DNA of 64,000 bases from Dromaius novaehollandiae (Eukaryota; Chordata; Aves; Casuariiformes; Dromaiidae), in contig NC_088105.1 in assembly GCF_036370855.1 (NCBI RefSeq), positions 11,165,619 through 11,229,618 of the forward strand, given 5' to 3'. A program made the position numbers and the translations under genes. Shown here one piece after another: positions 46,399 through 59,500 of this stretch. Under the pieces are notes generated by a model. That model was given only the letters and a program-made list of their open reading frames with translations, had not been told where the DNA came from and did no database searches. Within the stretch, counting starts at the first letter, position 1. Each line of letters begins with the position of its first letter.

Positions 46399-48598
46399 TA
46401 CAGACCCAGCCCTATGAGCCCCACCATGAAGCAGGCTGATCCGCCCCGGGGACTCCGCTGTGTGTGGGACGTGGCCACTGCAGGCGCTTGGAGCATGTCG
46501 TTTGAAAAGTCCGGGGAGGAGAACAGCCACAGGACCCCCTCTTAGCAAAGCGGTGGCAGGAGAAAACCACTGACTTTTTGTGGCTGCGAATTAAACAGAC
46601 CTTGTCCCTGAAGGGCCCTGGCCCCTGCAATACCTGTGAGAGCCAGCTGTTGTAAATCCAGCTGCCAAAACCCCTCGGGGATCAGCACCAGGCGTTAGTG
46701 TCCCCGCCTCCTCGAGAAGAGCTCTGCGCCTCAGCTCTAGCTGTCAGGGGCAGGAGTCTGCAAGGGAAAGAACAGTCCTTCCAGCAACAGCAGAAGCAGA
46801 GAAGCTGGAGGTGGGAAATACCTGTTAAATCATCTGCCCATCCTCATTCAGCTGAGATAATAAATGTCCCCTCCTTTGCCTGGTGACAAGCTGTTCACCA
46901 ATTTGTTCCCAGTTCAGAACAACCCCGCTGCAGCCCACGTTTGGCCCATGGTTGGTTGGTGCCTGTTTTGAGTCTGCTGCATTCAGCATCGCGGCTGGCT
47001 TGGCAGCACCCCATAACCACACAGCACACCTTAGCCTGCGACTGGGCTGGGGAGGTGTTGGAGGAACCATCACAACAAGCTTGCAGGATTCAGTATTCAC
47101 TCAGGAATTGCACAAGGGCCCGTGGGCTTTTTTGTTTGCCAGCAGAGTCCCTGGAGCGGGGTGCAGAGGGGTGGCTGAAGCCTTCGGGCTTGTCTTTGCA
47201 AAGGCATTGCAGCATGCACAGGAACAAGGAGAGGGCAAAATTCAGCCTGATGCCCTATTGCAAACACTCACCACGACTGAGGAGCAGGTGGCAGGGCCCA
47301 TAGGTTCAGCCTAGCCAGCTTCAAACATGGAGCTGGCTTTCAGCTATAGGTGCTGAGCTTGGAAGGACGTGGAGGAGAGTCATGGAAAATATTTACCCCG
47401 TGAGGTCAGTGCACCCTTTGCTTCTCTTTGGAGGGGACTTTGAACACAGGAGGGCAGACATTTCCTGCATGGACAATAAGCACAAGTGGAAGATTTCGTG
47501 CATAAGTAAAAGCAACTGCTTCATTTGCTGGCAGCTGAGCACTTGCTATTAGGGGAAACAGCCTGTTTTGGAATAGAGGATGAGTGTCCGAAAAGAAGGG
47601 CTGGAAAAAAACAAAGGGGATAGTCCAGAGCAGAGATACTGACTGGTAGTACGACACCTGGAACGTGTAGGCAAAGGACAGGTTATGGAGACACAGTACA
47701 CTGAGTTGCATGTGTGGATCAGAGGGAGCAAATCACCCCAAAACTGTAATGCATTGGAGGCCAGGCTAGCTGTGAGTACAGGGATGGAGGTGAGCTCCTG
47801 CTCTCAGCACGGCCAGGCAGAGGGACCAGGTTCAGCACCGAAGGGGCATCCCTATCCATGTGCTCGCCCAGCAGAGCCAGGACACCTTTTCCCCAAAACA
47901 CCATCCTATGTAACCACAGCAGGGAAGGACGTGTCAGAAAAGAGATCCCACACCCCAAAATGGAGATCAAAGAGGGCAGGACAAAAACCAGGCAGAAGGA
48001 GTTACAGCATCTTCTCCTTAACACTCTGAAATCCCACCACCTCCTCAGCTATACTGTGCCCTAAGGTTAGCCTTGCTGCCTCCAACCAAGCTGCTTCAGC
48101 CCTCATCCTGGAGACACTGAGATGCAGGTTGCCTCATTTCCAAGAAGCCCTGAACCAGCTCTGCCAGATGTCTGGAAAATTTCTCTTCCAACGGATAGAA
48201 GGAAGAAAAAAAATGGTTAAAAAAGAAACCCTTTGAAAACTATAAAAATAGTGCTGAACCATGGCATGTTCATTCCAGCTGTCACAAGAGTAACAGGCTA
48301 ATGAAACATCAAAAAGTGCATGGGAAACAGTGTATGTTAGTCAGTGATGCAAGCCTGCAAACCTGCCACACAGCAGCCAGGACAGCCAAAGGCTGCTTCG
48401 TGTTTCCGGCAAAAACAGCAGTGCTCTGTGTCTCCGGTGCTCCTTCTCCTTGGCTTCAGCTCCTCTTGTGCAGGGCTCTTCGCTATCTCTTAGGCTCAAG
48501 CCCTAATTTGAATGTTGGTCCAACCTGACTCCTCCCATGCAGGAAAAGTTCATGGTAAATTCAGCTTTCAGATCAAAGCAGCTAGTCCCCTGCATGTT

Positions 48599-48636
48599 TG
48601 TGTGTGTGTGTATGTGCGTGTGCATGTGTGTGTGTA
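48599..48636 (+). repeat. Imperfect (TG)n microsatellite
   Basis: About 38 bases of TG repeats interrupted by 'ta', 'cg' and 'ca' steps. Alternating purine-pyrimidine, so potentially Z-DNA forming. Confidence 0.9.
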
Positions 48637-50127
48637 CACCATACAGATGAAGCAGGGAGAACAGAAGTATTTGCAAACACCAGGCTAAGAAATTCAGAGA
48701 TTACCCTTAAATCACCTCAAAGGGTAAAAAAGATTCACTGATGACAAAAATTACTAGATCCTGTGAAGCTAGAAGAGAGCCAGTCATCACTGACTGGTAG
48801 CATGGCGAGGTACCGCTGGGTGCTTGCACCACCCGAGCCAGGTCATGCCAGTCTTTTGGGCAGTCCATGCAGGGAAAACCGTCTCCTGTAGGATCATCAG
48901 CAAATCCAGAGGAAGGTGTTTCACATGTCGCAAGGAGCAACTCTGGAATGATGACTCTCAGCACATCTTGTCCTAATACCTAAACAAAATTGGTTGCCTT
49001 GAAGACCTTCTCTGCTCTTCCTGGAAGCATGTGTTGGCTACAGTTTCCAGCTGAGTCAGCATCCCAGGGGACAGTTTCTCTCTTTATTTCAAGCCTCGCT
49101 GTTGCTGGCTTGTGCAGTGACGTTTTTTTTTGCTGCAGCCACACCATGGCAGGCTGTGAGGCCATTGCCCCTTTTAAGTCAAAGTGGGTGGACGGGCCCC
49201 CACTCCCAGGCAGATTTCCCAGCAACAAGGATGCCTTCAGTGGCACCGTCAATGGTGACTCAAGATGTGAGACTCCCGTCTGCCTGAGTCACTGTTGAAC
49301 CCCAGCCCTGGCTGGATGTTAGCAGACATTTCGTTGCTGGAGATGATGTCTTTATCAAGTCAGTAAAGTGTGGTGTTGCGCTGCTGGTGAAACATCCTTC
49401 ACACATTATGCCCAGAGGATGCTGGTGTTTCAGGAGTGAGTAGCAACTGCTGACTGTTACTCTACAGCCCACCGAGTCCTTTGGGACCCAGTCGATGGAC
49501 CGGTTGAACTGATTGCCAGTGTCTTTGCTCAGCCTGAAACCCTCACAGCCTGCCCAGACTCTGACATGTCCCTTCTCTGGCTGCTGGAGAAAGTAATCAG
49601 CAGGAGGCCCTTAAAGAAGTGCTCAGATGTGAAGACAAAGGAAACGCTGCGATATGTCCAAAAGGAGGTGTGCTGCAGCATTTTAAACCCCCACACATTC
49701 CTTTTTGCTAGGTTTCCTCCCTTCCCAACTTTTGACTCACCACATTGCCAACTCATCGGTCTGTCAAACCAGCACGGTACACTCTGGCCTCCTCCTCACT
49801 GTATTTGAGCTTTCTGCTCTTCCCTGCTTTGTACCTTCCTTGCCTTAGTGTCTCTATGCCACCAGCTCTTCAAGGGCAAGGAGTCTGTCATCCTGCTGAA
49901 TGAATCCTCTGCTGAGATAACTTGCAGTAAGACATCCAGGGACATGTATGCCAACCCAGGACAAATCTCCAGCACGGAGAATGTAGCATAGCAAGACCCT
50001 CATTCCCAGGTGGGTCTTCTCAGAATTGCTATTTAGAGGTAATAATAGCAGGGACGCTGCTGTTATGGTTGCTGGCTCATCCCACCCCATTTCAGCAGTT
50101 GCAGCTGTGGAGGAGAGAGCTTGTAGC

Positions 50128-50151
50128 ATCTGTTCCTGGCCAGGAACAGAT
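50128..50151. repeat. Perfect 24-bp palindrome
   Basis: The 12 bases atctgttcctgg at 50128-50139 are followed without spacer by their exact reverse complement at 50140-50151, centred on ggcc. The arms carry everted TGTTCC/GGAACA half sites. It is the longest perfect palindrome that I noticed. A dyad binding site or cruciform is possible. Confidence 0.95.
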
Positions 50152-51444
50152 ATCTGAAGGCCTCAAGACCAGCATCATTCACCCTCTCCCATGACACTCC
50201 CTGGGAATTTCATGAGAGACCTGCTAGTCTCAAGCATCCCCTCTGATTGACCGCCACAGCAAAGCTGCCCAGGGCGCTCTGTTCCATAGGCAGAGGAGTC
50301 GATACTCTTGAGTAGGTGACTCTGGAGGGCGCCTAGAGAAAAACCCATCATGGCCCCTCAGATCCTATTTTCTCCGGATTACAGTACGTCAGCACTCTGA
50401 CACAGTCAGTCTAGCCACTAGTGGAGACCTCTCCTATTCTCTTTTACATGCTTCACTCCACTTGTGCCATCTTACCTTTTCTAAAGCCTTGTGTCCCACA
50501 TGTTTATGCTGAGGCCATAGTCTTATCCCAGAAGGACTGCCACAGCCATGGACTTCGATCCAACCCTGCCATTCCAAATCATATGCAGGACCAGCAAAGC
50601 AGAGATGTTCCTCTACAGCTAGCAGTCATGTGGCTCTGCGATGTGTTTCAGCAGGTGTGAAGCCTTCCAGGGAAGAGGCCAGGCAGCAATGCTAGTGCTC
50701 TCTCGCAGAGGCCTAGGGGGTCTGAGCCACAGCCAGGACCTGCTCTGCTTGCAGAAGCCATTTCAACGTCCCTGCTATGGCTCTGACACGCTCTTTATTT
50801 GACCTCCACGCTATGCAAAGTACCTGAGAGCCCTGAAACTGGAGCCTCACAACGAACAGCACTTCAGCCCTCTCCTTGGCCCAGCCAGTTGTCTCACTCT
50901 TGGCCCAGGATTTCTGGGCCCTTAGATGAGCAGGCTAACGGCAGAGCCAAAGAAGGCTCTCCACCACCAAGCAGCAAAGGCGCAACAGGGCTGGGTCATA
51001 TCTGAACCAGCAAAGGGGTAAGATGCCCTCTACGCACCCCCTGACTTGGTACCCCTTGGCTGCTTTGCCCAGGAGGTCAGATATGGCTCTGGCATCTGCA
51101 GGCAGCTCTCCCCTGTGAATGGAGAGGCTGGTTTGCAAATCTAGCCCCAAAGAGCAGCACCATTGTGGAGCAGCATGATCCGTCCCTGGCCATTTTGCTA
51201 AGTGGCTGGTGTCCAAGAGAGGAAATCCGGGGAGCGTGGTGGGAGGAGGTGGAGGAAGCGGGTGAGGACATGGGAAAGGGAGGAAGAGCAGGACAGCCCA
51301 GCACCAAAACCCTCGTGACAACAATTCTACCTTTCGCTGGACCCGCGTTCATCCTGGCCCGGCTTGTTGTTGTTGTTCTCAGTGTGAACTCAGTCCCTGC
51401 AAACAGACAGATCTTGTTTCCCCAGAGCTCACAGCTGCTGCTGG
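50152..51444. other. Gene-free stretch, 50152-51444
   Basis: No supported gene. A (GTT)5-type run lies at 51363-51377 just before the CpG-rich block. Confidence 0.55.
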
Positions 51445-51660
51445 GGCGAAGCCTGCCCTCCCTCCTTGGAGCCGATGCGAGACCGTGAGGTAATGGACGG
51501 GCGGCGGTGTTTTTGTGCCGAAAGAATGGCCCCTGCCTCTGCCCGGCCTGACGTCACCCCGGCACGGCTGCGGCCGGGACACTTGAGCCCCAGCTCAGCT
51601 GTTGACTTCGGCCTGTCCCTGGAGGAGTGGGACAGGGACACGGCGCAAGCTGGACGGGGA
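51445..51660. promoter_or_regulatory. CpG-rich block, possible promoter
   Basis: About 18-20 CpGs in 215 bases, including ggcggcgg and ccggcacggctgcggccggg, with a perfect CRE inside. CpG island plus CRE is a common layout for cAMP-responsive promoters. No coding exon next to it was recognised. Confidence 0.5.
51549..51556. promoter_or_regulatory. Perfect CRE palindrome
   Basis: TGACGTCA, the full cAMP-response element bound by CREB/ATF dimers, inside the CpG-rich block. Full CREs with an intact CpG are retained mainly in unmethylated promoters. Activity here is inferred. Confidence 0.55.
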
Positions 51661-52974
51661 GACAGTCCAGACTCCAGGGTGGAATTTCACTCACTTTGGT
51701 GACCTTGTGCCTTCAACATAGTCTAAAAATACAAATAAACTGACCAAGAAGGAAACCCACCCTGCTCTCTGCAGAGGGCTGGGATGGCCATGCAGGCCCT
51801 GCCTCCCCTGGCCGTGTTGTACGTCACAAAAAACCCCCATCAAGCTAAGGTCTAAAAGGAAGGCCAGATCCTAATCTCCCGCCTTCTGAGCATCATTAGA
51901 AACCTCCTGAGGCTGGAAAGCACCGGGTTGATTCACAAAGCACCGGGACTGTGCTCAGGTGTCCAGAACCTGCACAGCATGTGGGATGGGGTCGGCTCTG
52001 CCCTCTGCACCATCACCAGCCAGGAGTAGTGTCTGGGGGATGGGGGTCCCCAGCGGCATAGGGTCCCCAGGCCCATGGTCCCAGGCAGCTCTTCTGCCCT
52101 CCCTGCCCAGGGCTGCAGAGTCCCGCTGTGATCCCTGGACACAGCAGAAGGGCCCAGAAGATGCTCTCACAACTCACCATGTCATTTTAAGTCCTTTCCT
52201 AAGCTGTTCAAGCTCTGTTTCAAAGTGTAGTCAGGGAGCGATGCCAAGAAACCAAATTACCTTCCTCGCTACAGCTGCTCTCCAAAAATCTTCTTTCCAG
52301 TAGCTGGGAAAGGCTCTGCTGTGCCGCCTGCTCAGTCCATCTCTTCCCACCCATCTGTTCTGCTGGACAACATTGTCCTCGAGCCGAAATAGCTCTCCTC
52401 CCTCTCTGTCGTTTACTCCCCATGTATTTATAGAGTGTCCATATCCCTTGCTTTGCTAAGCCAGACCCACCAAGCTCTTCTGATCTCCTCGGGCAGGACA
52501 GGCTCTCCCAGCCCTCTGTCTGCCCCATTGCCTCACAGCTGCTCCCCTCTGAATCCCTCAGCTGCAGACGGGCCCCCCAAGTCGGGGGTGGCGTTGGAGC
52601 TGCCTTTAGAAAACCTGGAGAGAGATTTTTCACACTGGCCACTGCTGAAGTTTGCATTTCTGCTCCAAATCCCCTTCCCAGCCCCCAAAACCTGAACTTT
52701 CCCACCACCTCTCGCATTTGCCGGGAAGACAGCAAAGCTCCGACCCAGGCGACCTGCCCTGCCTTTGCATCGGGGTGGCAGTGGGCTGCCCCTGCGTGAG
52801 GCACACCAGCGGCCGGCCCTGTGCCGGCACGGAGGTGATCCGGTGGGGAACAGCAGGCAGGCAGCAGGGACACGGCGCGGGGGCAAAGCTTTCCTGTGCA
52901 CAGCCATAAACAAGCTCACATCCTCCCGGAGAGGCAGGGGAGGGAAGGGAGGCGAACAAACCCAAGCACGGCGT

Positions 52975-53280
52975 ATTTCTGAGAGAAAGCCGATTCGGGC
53001 CAGCTCGAGGAGTGCTGGCAGCTGGCAGCAGAGAGCCGGCGTTATCCGTGAATGAGCGTGCTGCTACCGGCAGCCCCGCGGCCGCGGTGGGAGGTGGGAA
53101 GGGGAGGTCTGGCGCCGGCAGGGAGGGATGCTTGTTCCTCGGCCAAGCGGCTATTTCTGACTTCAGGAGCCCGAGCAGGCGGCGGGTGGGCCAAGGCCAG
53201 GGAGGGTTTCCAAGCAGGGGACAGCGGTGCAGGAGGGAGCCGGGCCGGGAGGTGGCTCCCGGTGAGTCACAGCAAGCCGG
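52975..53280. promoter_or_regulatory. CpG island with NotI site and splice-donor-like end
   Basis: About 25 CpGs over 300 bases, including the 12-bp palindrome ccgcggccgcgg at 53076-53087 with a NotI site (53078-53085). 'cccg|gtgagt' at 53271 would serve as a good first-exon donor on the plus strand. The 284-codon frames on both strands across this region overlap each other, have no recognisable domain and are taken as compositional. Confidence 0.5.
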
Positions 53281-53833
53281 GCTGCTGCAATGCCAGTGTT
53301 TTCCCCATATTTCACAAGCGCTGGTCCTGGCTGGCAGGGAGACGGCAGCAATGCTCACGAGCTGGCGTTTCGCCTGCCTGCACAGCTCGGTGCCTCGGAG
53401 GCACTGCGGTGGTGCCCTGGACCCAGGCCCTGGATCCAGCCTCTCCATGCCCCCCCCTCGCTGCCCAGGGACACACGACCCCACTGTCCTGGCCTGACAC
53501 GCTGGGGTGCAGACAACTCGTCAGGCTAACAAGATCTCCGGGCAGGGAGCAGCTAATGCGGGGAGCGGATTCGGTTACGGGCCAGCAATGGTACCGTGTT
53601 TATCAGCGCCCCGCTGCAGATCTGGCGCTCGGGGGATTCCTGGAAGCGGTCGCTGCTCTCGTGCCCCCTCCCCACACTGCACAAACGCGCAGAGCGTGTG
53701 AAAGCAGATCTCCACGCATGGCTGCAGCTGACGCTGCCCAAACGCTGCAGCGAGCAAACCCCCCCCATCGCTCCCTCCCCCACCCCAGCTGCATACTTCC
53801 TTTTTCTGGGCTCCAGCAAGGGGCTGGCCCCAT

Positions 53834-53872
53834 CTTTTCTTTTCTTTTCTTTTTTTTCTTTTTTCTTTTCTT
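53834..53872 (+). repeat. (TTTTC)n pyrimidine microsatellite
   Basis: About 39 bases of T-rich TTTTC-like units on the + strand. A long mirror-like pyrimidine tract capable of triplex formation. Confidence 0.9.
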
Positions 53873-56027
53873 AACTCTGTTTAGCTTTTCTTGTCTCTCA
53901 ATTTAAAACAGAGGTGGCCCCTGCCTGAGACACCAGTCATTTCCAATGCTTTGACCAAGCGCCTGACTCCCAGCCCCGAACAAGTGCCGGGGTTTGTGCT
54001 GGCAGCCCCGCTGTGCTGGCGGGCTGATGGGAGGCAGCCCGTGCCACAGGTGCCAGGTGACACCGAGCACCGAGCCAGCCGCTGTGGAGAGGGCTTTGGC
54101 AGAGCAGCACCTCTTAAAAAAAGGGGGCCAAAAAAAAAAAAAGAAAAAAGAAAAAAACAGCACAAAAGGAAGTCATAACAATCCAGACAAAGCTGTTCAC
54201 GAACCCTCAGCCCTGTGATGAATAAAGTCCTGGAGCCCAGATTCTCCAGGCAATATATTCATTCCCTCATGCAGGCACGGTTTAGGGAAACAGGATGTGA
54301 GTCAGTAGCCAGCCCTTGCCCTAAGCAGCATTTGCAAACCTAAGACACCAGGACAGCAATCTCAGGACCCAGGGCCGTGGGGTTTGTATGTCAGAGGATG
54401 CTGCAACATTCCTCACATTGGACAGATCAAGGCAGAAGTTGAGCAGGAAGATTTTGCTGGCAACATTTCCCCCCTCCCCTCAGCCACTACACACCTCTGC
54501 GGGGTTACAGGTCCAGGTCTGGAGAAGTCCTAGCAGGTGAAATTTGGCGACTCACATAGGAGTTTATACCAGGATGCCAGTGCCCTGGCCACGGCTCCCC
54601 TGCGCCAGGCTGGTGCATGCCGGGACCCTGCCCCACGCGGTGTGCCTGGGCTGGCGGCCTTCCTACGCCCCGCTGGCATTGCACGCTCAGCGCCAGGGCC
54701 CATCCCTCCGTGCTAGCTCATCCTGCTGCTGCATGCAGCAATTCAGGCTGCTTCTGCAGCCCCACGATCCCTTCCAACATGTCTTCTCCTCACCAGCAGC
54801 TTTTGCAGTGGCGGTAGCTTTGCCTTGGCCAGAGCTTACAGTTGCTGGGTCAGGCAGGTCCCACCTCTGTTTTACTCCATATCTAGACCAGACGCCCTGG
54901 AGGGATGGCAGAGTGCCCCAAGCACTGCTACCCGCCTCCTTCCGATAACACTTCACTGGTGATCTTGTTCTCACTGACGTCCCACTGCAGTGGGGTGGAA
55001 CGGCTAGGCGTGCACAAACACTGCACTTCTGGGGGGACAGAGGAGCTTGGGAAAAGCAGTCACTTGCATTTTTCCCAGCCAGCCTTTCCAGCATCCCATT
55101 TATCATCCCAGCAACACCCCTGAGAAATGTTTCTGGGAAAGATCAGCCCAGCAGGGAATTGCAGTTTGTGCCTCTGTTTCAAGATCCACATCCTTTGGTC
55201 TGACTACTTACGGGCGTACGCAGCACCCATCTCCTCTCTAGTCTGCATGCATGTGTCCGTGTCCCCCTCCCTGCACCCCTGCATCAGTCTCATCACTAGC
55301 AGTGGAGGGAAGAGCAGGATGACTGCTTACAGACGCTTGCTTGTTCAGTATGGTCCTCTGCCTTTATCCCCAGTTTGCAGTGGTAAATTGTTCAGGACAG
55401 GGATCACACAAGTACTGTCAAGCAATAATCAGCTCCACGGTCTGGCACAACCCTGGGTTTACTCTTCCTCCCTTTTTGGAACAGCATCACCTTCAGCTAA
55501 TTTTGAATTGCTCTTCCAGGTGAATTACTCTCATTCATCTAACAGAAGCCAAAACAACGTTTTTGTTGTTGAAAGCACACACCAGGGCATTCAGGCCAAT
55601 GTGAAAGGAGAGGCCAGAAACACAGCTTGGATGCAGACTCAGCCCCACGTGAGTCGAGCTGGGGCGAAGGCCCCACGAGGCAGCTCCCACGTGATGCCAC
55701 AGGACCCTGGCCGGGTCGCCGTTCCCAAACAGCAATGCCTGCAGTTTGCTCCTACTGCTTCCCAAGAGCGTGGCTAAGCCTGCGCGCCACAGATAAAGGG
55801 ATTCCAGCAGGCCGCTGTTTATTAACGCTTGGTCGCAGAGAGGCCGGGGAAGGGATCTGGACAAAACAGAGCACTGGCGCCCGTGCAGCGGGGAGATAGC
55901 GGCAGCGTCACAGCCCCACGGCAGCTGCAGCTCAGCACGGCGGCATTGCCCGGGCCCCAGGCACAAAGCAGATTTCGGCCCCTAGAAACTAGAGGGAATG
56001 GGCAAGGAGCACAGGAAAGCATCGCTG
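53873..56027. other. Gene-free stretch, 53873-56027
   Basis: No supported gene. Contains an A/G-rich run at 54115-54159 and a 14-bp perfect palindrome (tgctgca + tgcagca) at 54727-54740. The 134-codon frame at 54544-54948 and the 216-codon frame at 55127-55777 have no recognisable domain. Confidence 0.5.
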
Positions 56028-56105
56028 GCCCCATTTCGCACAAGGGGAGCCAATGCCGGGAGACCAAGCAATTGCTGGCAAGCCTGGGGCCAAGCAGGGT
56101 GCAAA
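56028..56105 (+). mobile_element. Weak MIR-like remnant
   Basis: 'ccccatttcgcacaagggga' followed by 'gccaatgccgggagaccaag' and 'gctggcaagcctggggcca' runs in parallel with the MIR consensus order (ccccattttacagatgagga, aactgaggcccagagag, ttgcccaaggtca). Many mismatches. A diverged SINE tail is plausible, not certain. Confidence 0.25.
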
Positions 56106-56568
56106 TGAAGCATCTTACACATCCCTAAGAATTTTGTGGGTTTAAATCTTTCTGTTTTCATGCAAGATTTCTTTTGCTCAAGATGGGCTGGAAACCATTG
56201 TGAGTTTGCCACCAGGGCGTGAGTTCCCCTCAGATGTATTTACACATTCAGGAAGACAAACTGCAAGATCTAATCTCACCAGGGCTCCTGCACATGTTGG
56301 ACTTGAGACACCTGCACAGTTCCTTTAAGTCAAGTGAAACAATTGCAAGCTGAAAGTTAACCTCCACCTAATGATTGTTCACGAGGGAAGAATGCACATT
56401 GCAGGAACAAAGAACACAGCACGCTTTTACTACCTTGTGACAAAACTTTCAGTGCGGACAAAAAAGCTTTGGAAATAAATGGTCAACTTTGCGAGGCGTC
56501 ACCACGGCCCAATTGGGTGGACTCTGGGGCCAAGGGCAGTAGGTGCATAGAAACAAGGGGAAAAGAGA

Positions 56569-56587
56569 GGGAAAGGGAAGGGAAGGG
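56569..56587 (+). other. Short-loop G-quadruplex motif
   Basis: Four GGG tracts separated by AAA, AA and AA. This meets the G3N1-7 definition with very short loops, which favour stable folding. Confidence 0.8.
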
Positions 56588-59500
56588 TGCAAAAAGGAAG
56601 AAGAAAGCGGCTCTGAAGCACCATCATACACATACTGCGGTGAATGAATCAGGGAGCCCTCAAGCCCCCTGCAAACTCCACTCATATCTGCGTGCTTTTG
56701 TCCCTGTCCTCCACCAAATCTCCCTCCCACCTTCCTTTAATTATGAATATACATGTAAGCCCCAGCCAAATCCCCATTAGCAGCCAGGCTCCTGTCATGA
56801 CCTTTTATCTCCACGTGTTAACCACGTTCTTAGCAAACCACTTAAAAATAAAGGCAGAAAGATACTGCCCATAAGCAAGACTTTTCCGCACGGTAGGTAC
56901 AGCCAAACTACGTTACGCGAAGTGCTCCACCTTGGAGCTACGTCCTCACTGAGGGACACGGGGCCAGTGGGGGTGTGGAGGGCTGGGGAGGGCATCAGCC
57001 ATCAGCTGTGTTTGGGAGCGAAAGGCAAGTGCGCAGAGCAAGGCAGGGAGAGGTGGAGGGCACGCGAGCACTTCTCCGCCAATGGGAAGCATGCACGGGC
57101 GAGATTTCCAAGTCTGGTGGCATCACTGCGTAGCTAGCACGAGTGCCATGAAAGATAGCCATGCCCCAAAGGGCGGGGGTCCATTTCTGTGCAAAGTGGT
57201 GACGCGTGAATTCCTCTGCCCGGGACATTGCCCAAGAAAGGCACCTTTCACGGGCCAGTCTAGCTGGAAACATCCTCTGGCCTCATCCCAGCAGTGCAGG
57301 CTCCAGCAAAGCCAAGCACAGCGCATCCCATGCAGCCACTAACTCACTTCAGACTCAGAAAGGCCTGATGACTCCAGCTAGAGATTTTGACTAAGAAGGG
57401 AGCAGCCCCAGCATGTCCTTTGGGTAAGGACCAGCCTGCAAGAGGGATAAAGGCAGCAGGGTCCCTATAATGGTAGGTGTGGACTGCGAGGGCCCTAACG
57501 TTCGGTGCTTTGGAGACTGGGCCACCATTTGCCTTCAGAGTGACAGCCTGTCGCGTATGTGTGAAGATCGTCCATCGGAGAGTCAACCTTTGGCTGAGCT
57601 CCTGGAAAAAGCTCCCAAACCACTGCTGTCCCAGGACTCTCCAGCCCCACCGCAACCCAGCGGTCCCAGGAAGGTTGCAGTCAGCCTCATGCTGGACCCA
57701 ACATGCTCAATCCAGGCTGTGCAGGGCAGAAGAGGAGCCCAGGGCAAGACCTCGCCATGACACTTTTAGTTGTGTATTAGCTGTTTTTTGGTGGCTGCCT
57801 TTCCTTGAGACCATGCACCAGGGACTGAGCAGAGTGATGGGTGCCTCTGACCCATGAAGTTACCTACAGGGGTTTTAATATCTGCCCTACAGAGTTCAGC
57901 CCTAGTGATGTTGCTCAGGAGAGGAAGATGGGGACCAAGAGCTGCTGAAGGAAGAAGCAGAGTGTTTGGGAGGGAAGGCATTCTCACCTTTGCCTGAGGG
58001 ACTCTTCCTCGCTGCAGCACAGGAAAAAAAAAAAACAGTGCAGCTTTTGCAACACAGCTAAATAGCTGGCAGGGCAGCCCAAACTGCTTCGCCAGACCAT
58101 GCACAGTGAGATCCAAAGGGTTTCCAGAGGAAAATTCCACCGCTCGCTCCCCATGGCACCAGCCCTCTTCCTGGCCGTCGCCAGGCTGCCTCCGGCTTCC
58201 TCCGGGGCTCCTGCCGCGGGTGCCGAGTTAAAGAGTCGCGTTCCCGGACAGCAAACCGGTTCCCCACCACTTAACATCTGGAAGGGAAGTGTCAGGAAGA
58301 GGCATGCTGGGCACTTCCCTCCTGCACATCTGGGAATTGAGATCATTACTTTATTGTGCTAGGGCAGAGGAGGGTTTTACTGGTATTATTATTCCAAAAC
58401 GGGCCTGGAGTCCATGCGAAACAAAAGCTTCTTCCCTGCCAAAGGGAGGGCTGGCTAGAGGCAGCCACAGGAGACAAGGGCTGGGCTATTTTCTGGGCTT
58501 TTAAATGCTACAGTTTGGTGTTTAAATTTAGCTCTAACTTGAAACTTTGCAGACATGAGCCTTTCTGATTAGCTAGCAGCATGGCCAGCATCAACACTAG
58601 CTTCTGCAATGTGGCACACCAAGCAAGCACCCTTTCTTCCCCGTGAGCCTGATCCCTGAGACCTCCAGCCCCAGCAGTGACATGCTTCATGGTCCAGACC
58701 CTGATCACTCATCAGCAAAGAAACCACACCAAAAATGTTCCAGAGAGCAGTGATGGCTGGACAAGTCAGTTGGGTTAGAACAAGAAGCCCGTTGCTGTCT
58801 GACCATTGAGTCCACATTGAGACAAGGGAAGATGCTTGCAGATTTGTATCTTCTCTTTAGGCAGATAACCAGCTTGACTACTGAAAACTGTCCAGAAGCA
58901 ATGGAGACGTCAGGAATTCAAGGCACTGGAAATGGTTTGTATCCCCTGCCTTTTTTGGGGGTGCACAGGAAGCCTTTATGGCTTTTGGTCTCTTGTGCTC
59001 CAGGCCTTAATCTTTAGCACGGCACTCCTTGTCTAGAAAGGGAGCCAAGCTCCAAGCTTATTGTTTTTCACTACTATTGTTTTGCATTTTCCTCACCTTA
59101 CTCCACAGCATAGTAACTGACTTCAATGAAAAACCTGACCCTCTGCAGCTCTCCACTCTATATTTAGACCCCCAGACCAGATGGACACTCTTTTTTCCCC
59201 AAATACGTAATTTACAGGCTCCAGCCACAAGCTGTTTCCATAGGGCTTAAAGATACCACCTGGGAAGCTGTGCCTAGTCCATAGCCTGCCAAATTCTGTC
59301 ACACCCCTGCTGCCGAGCTCCACGACCACTGCTCAAGTTGGCTTTTGGAGTTAAAGCAGGCATGTAAGGAATCGGGAGGAATGCTGTTTATCCACTGAGT
59401 TCTGCAAACAATTAATATGGCCTTGTCCTTTGGATGAACCTGGGTTGATAAGGATCCTATTCATATTCCAATGCTTCCTAAGAACTGAAAGTTGAATGCA

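Larger units (their letters stand above)
45742..50127. other. Gene-free stretch, 45742-50127
   Basis: No supported gene. Contains G12 at 46387-46398 and the imperfect (TG)n at 48599-48636. No promoter-like clusters were seen. Confidence 0.55.

Noticed and set aside
47831-47851. Half match to the REST/NRSF element (ttcagcacc)
   Set aside because: The right half of the 21-bp element does not match.
52630-53906. Two overlapping 284-codon frames on opposite strands
   Set aside because: They overlap in CpG-rich DNA where stops are scarce. No domains, biased Ala/Arg/Pro/Gly composition and no conserved start.
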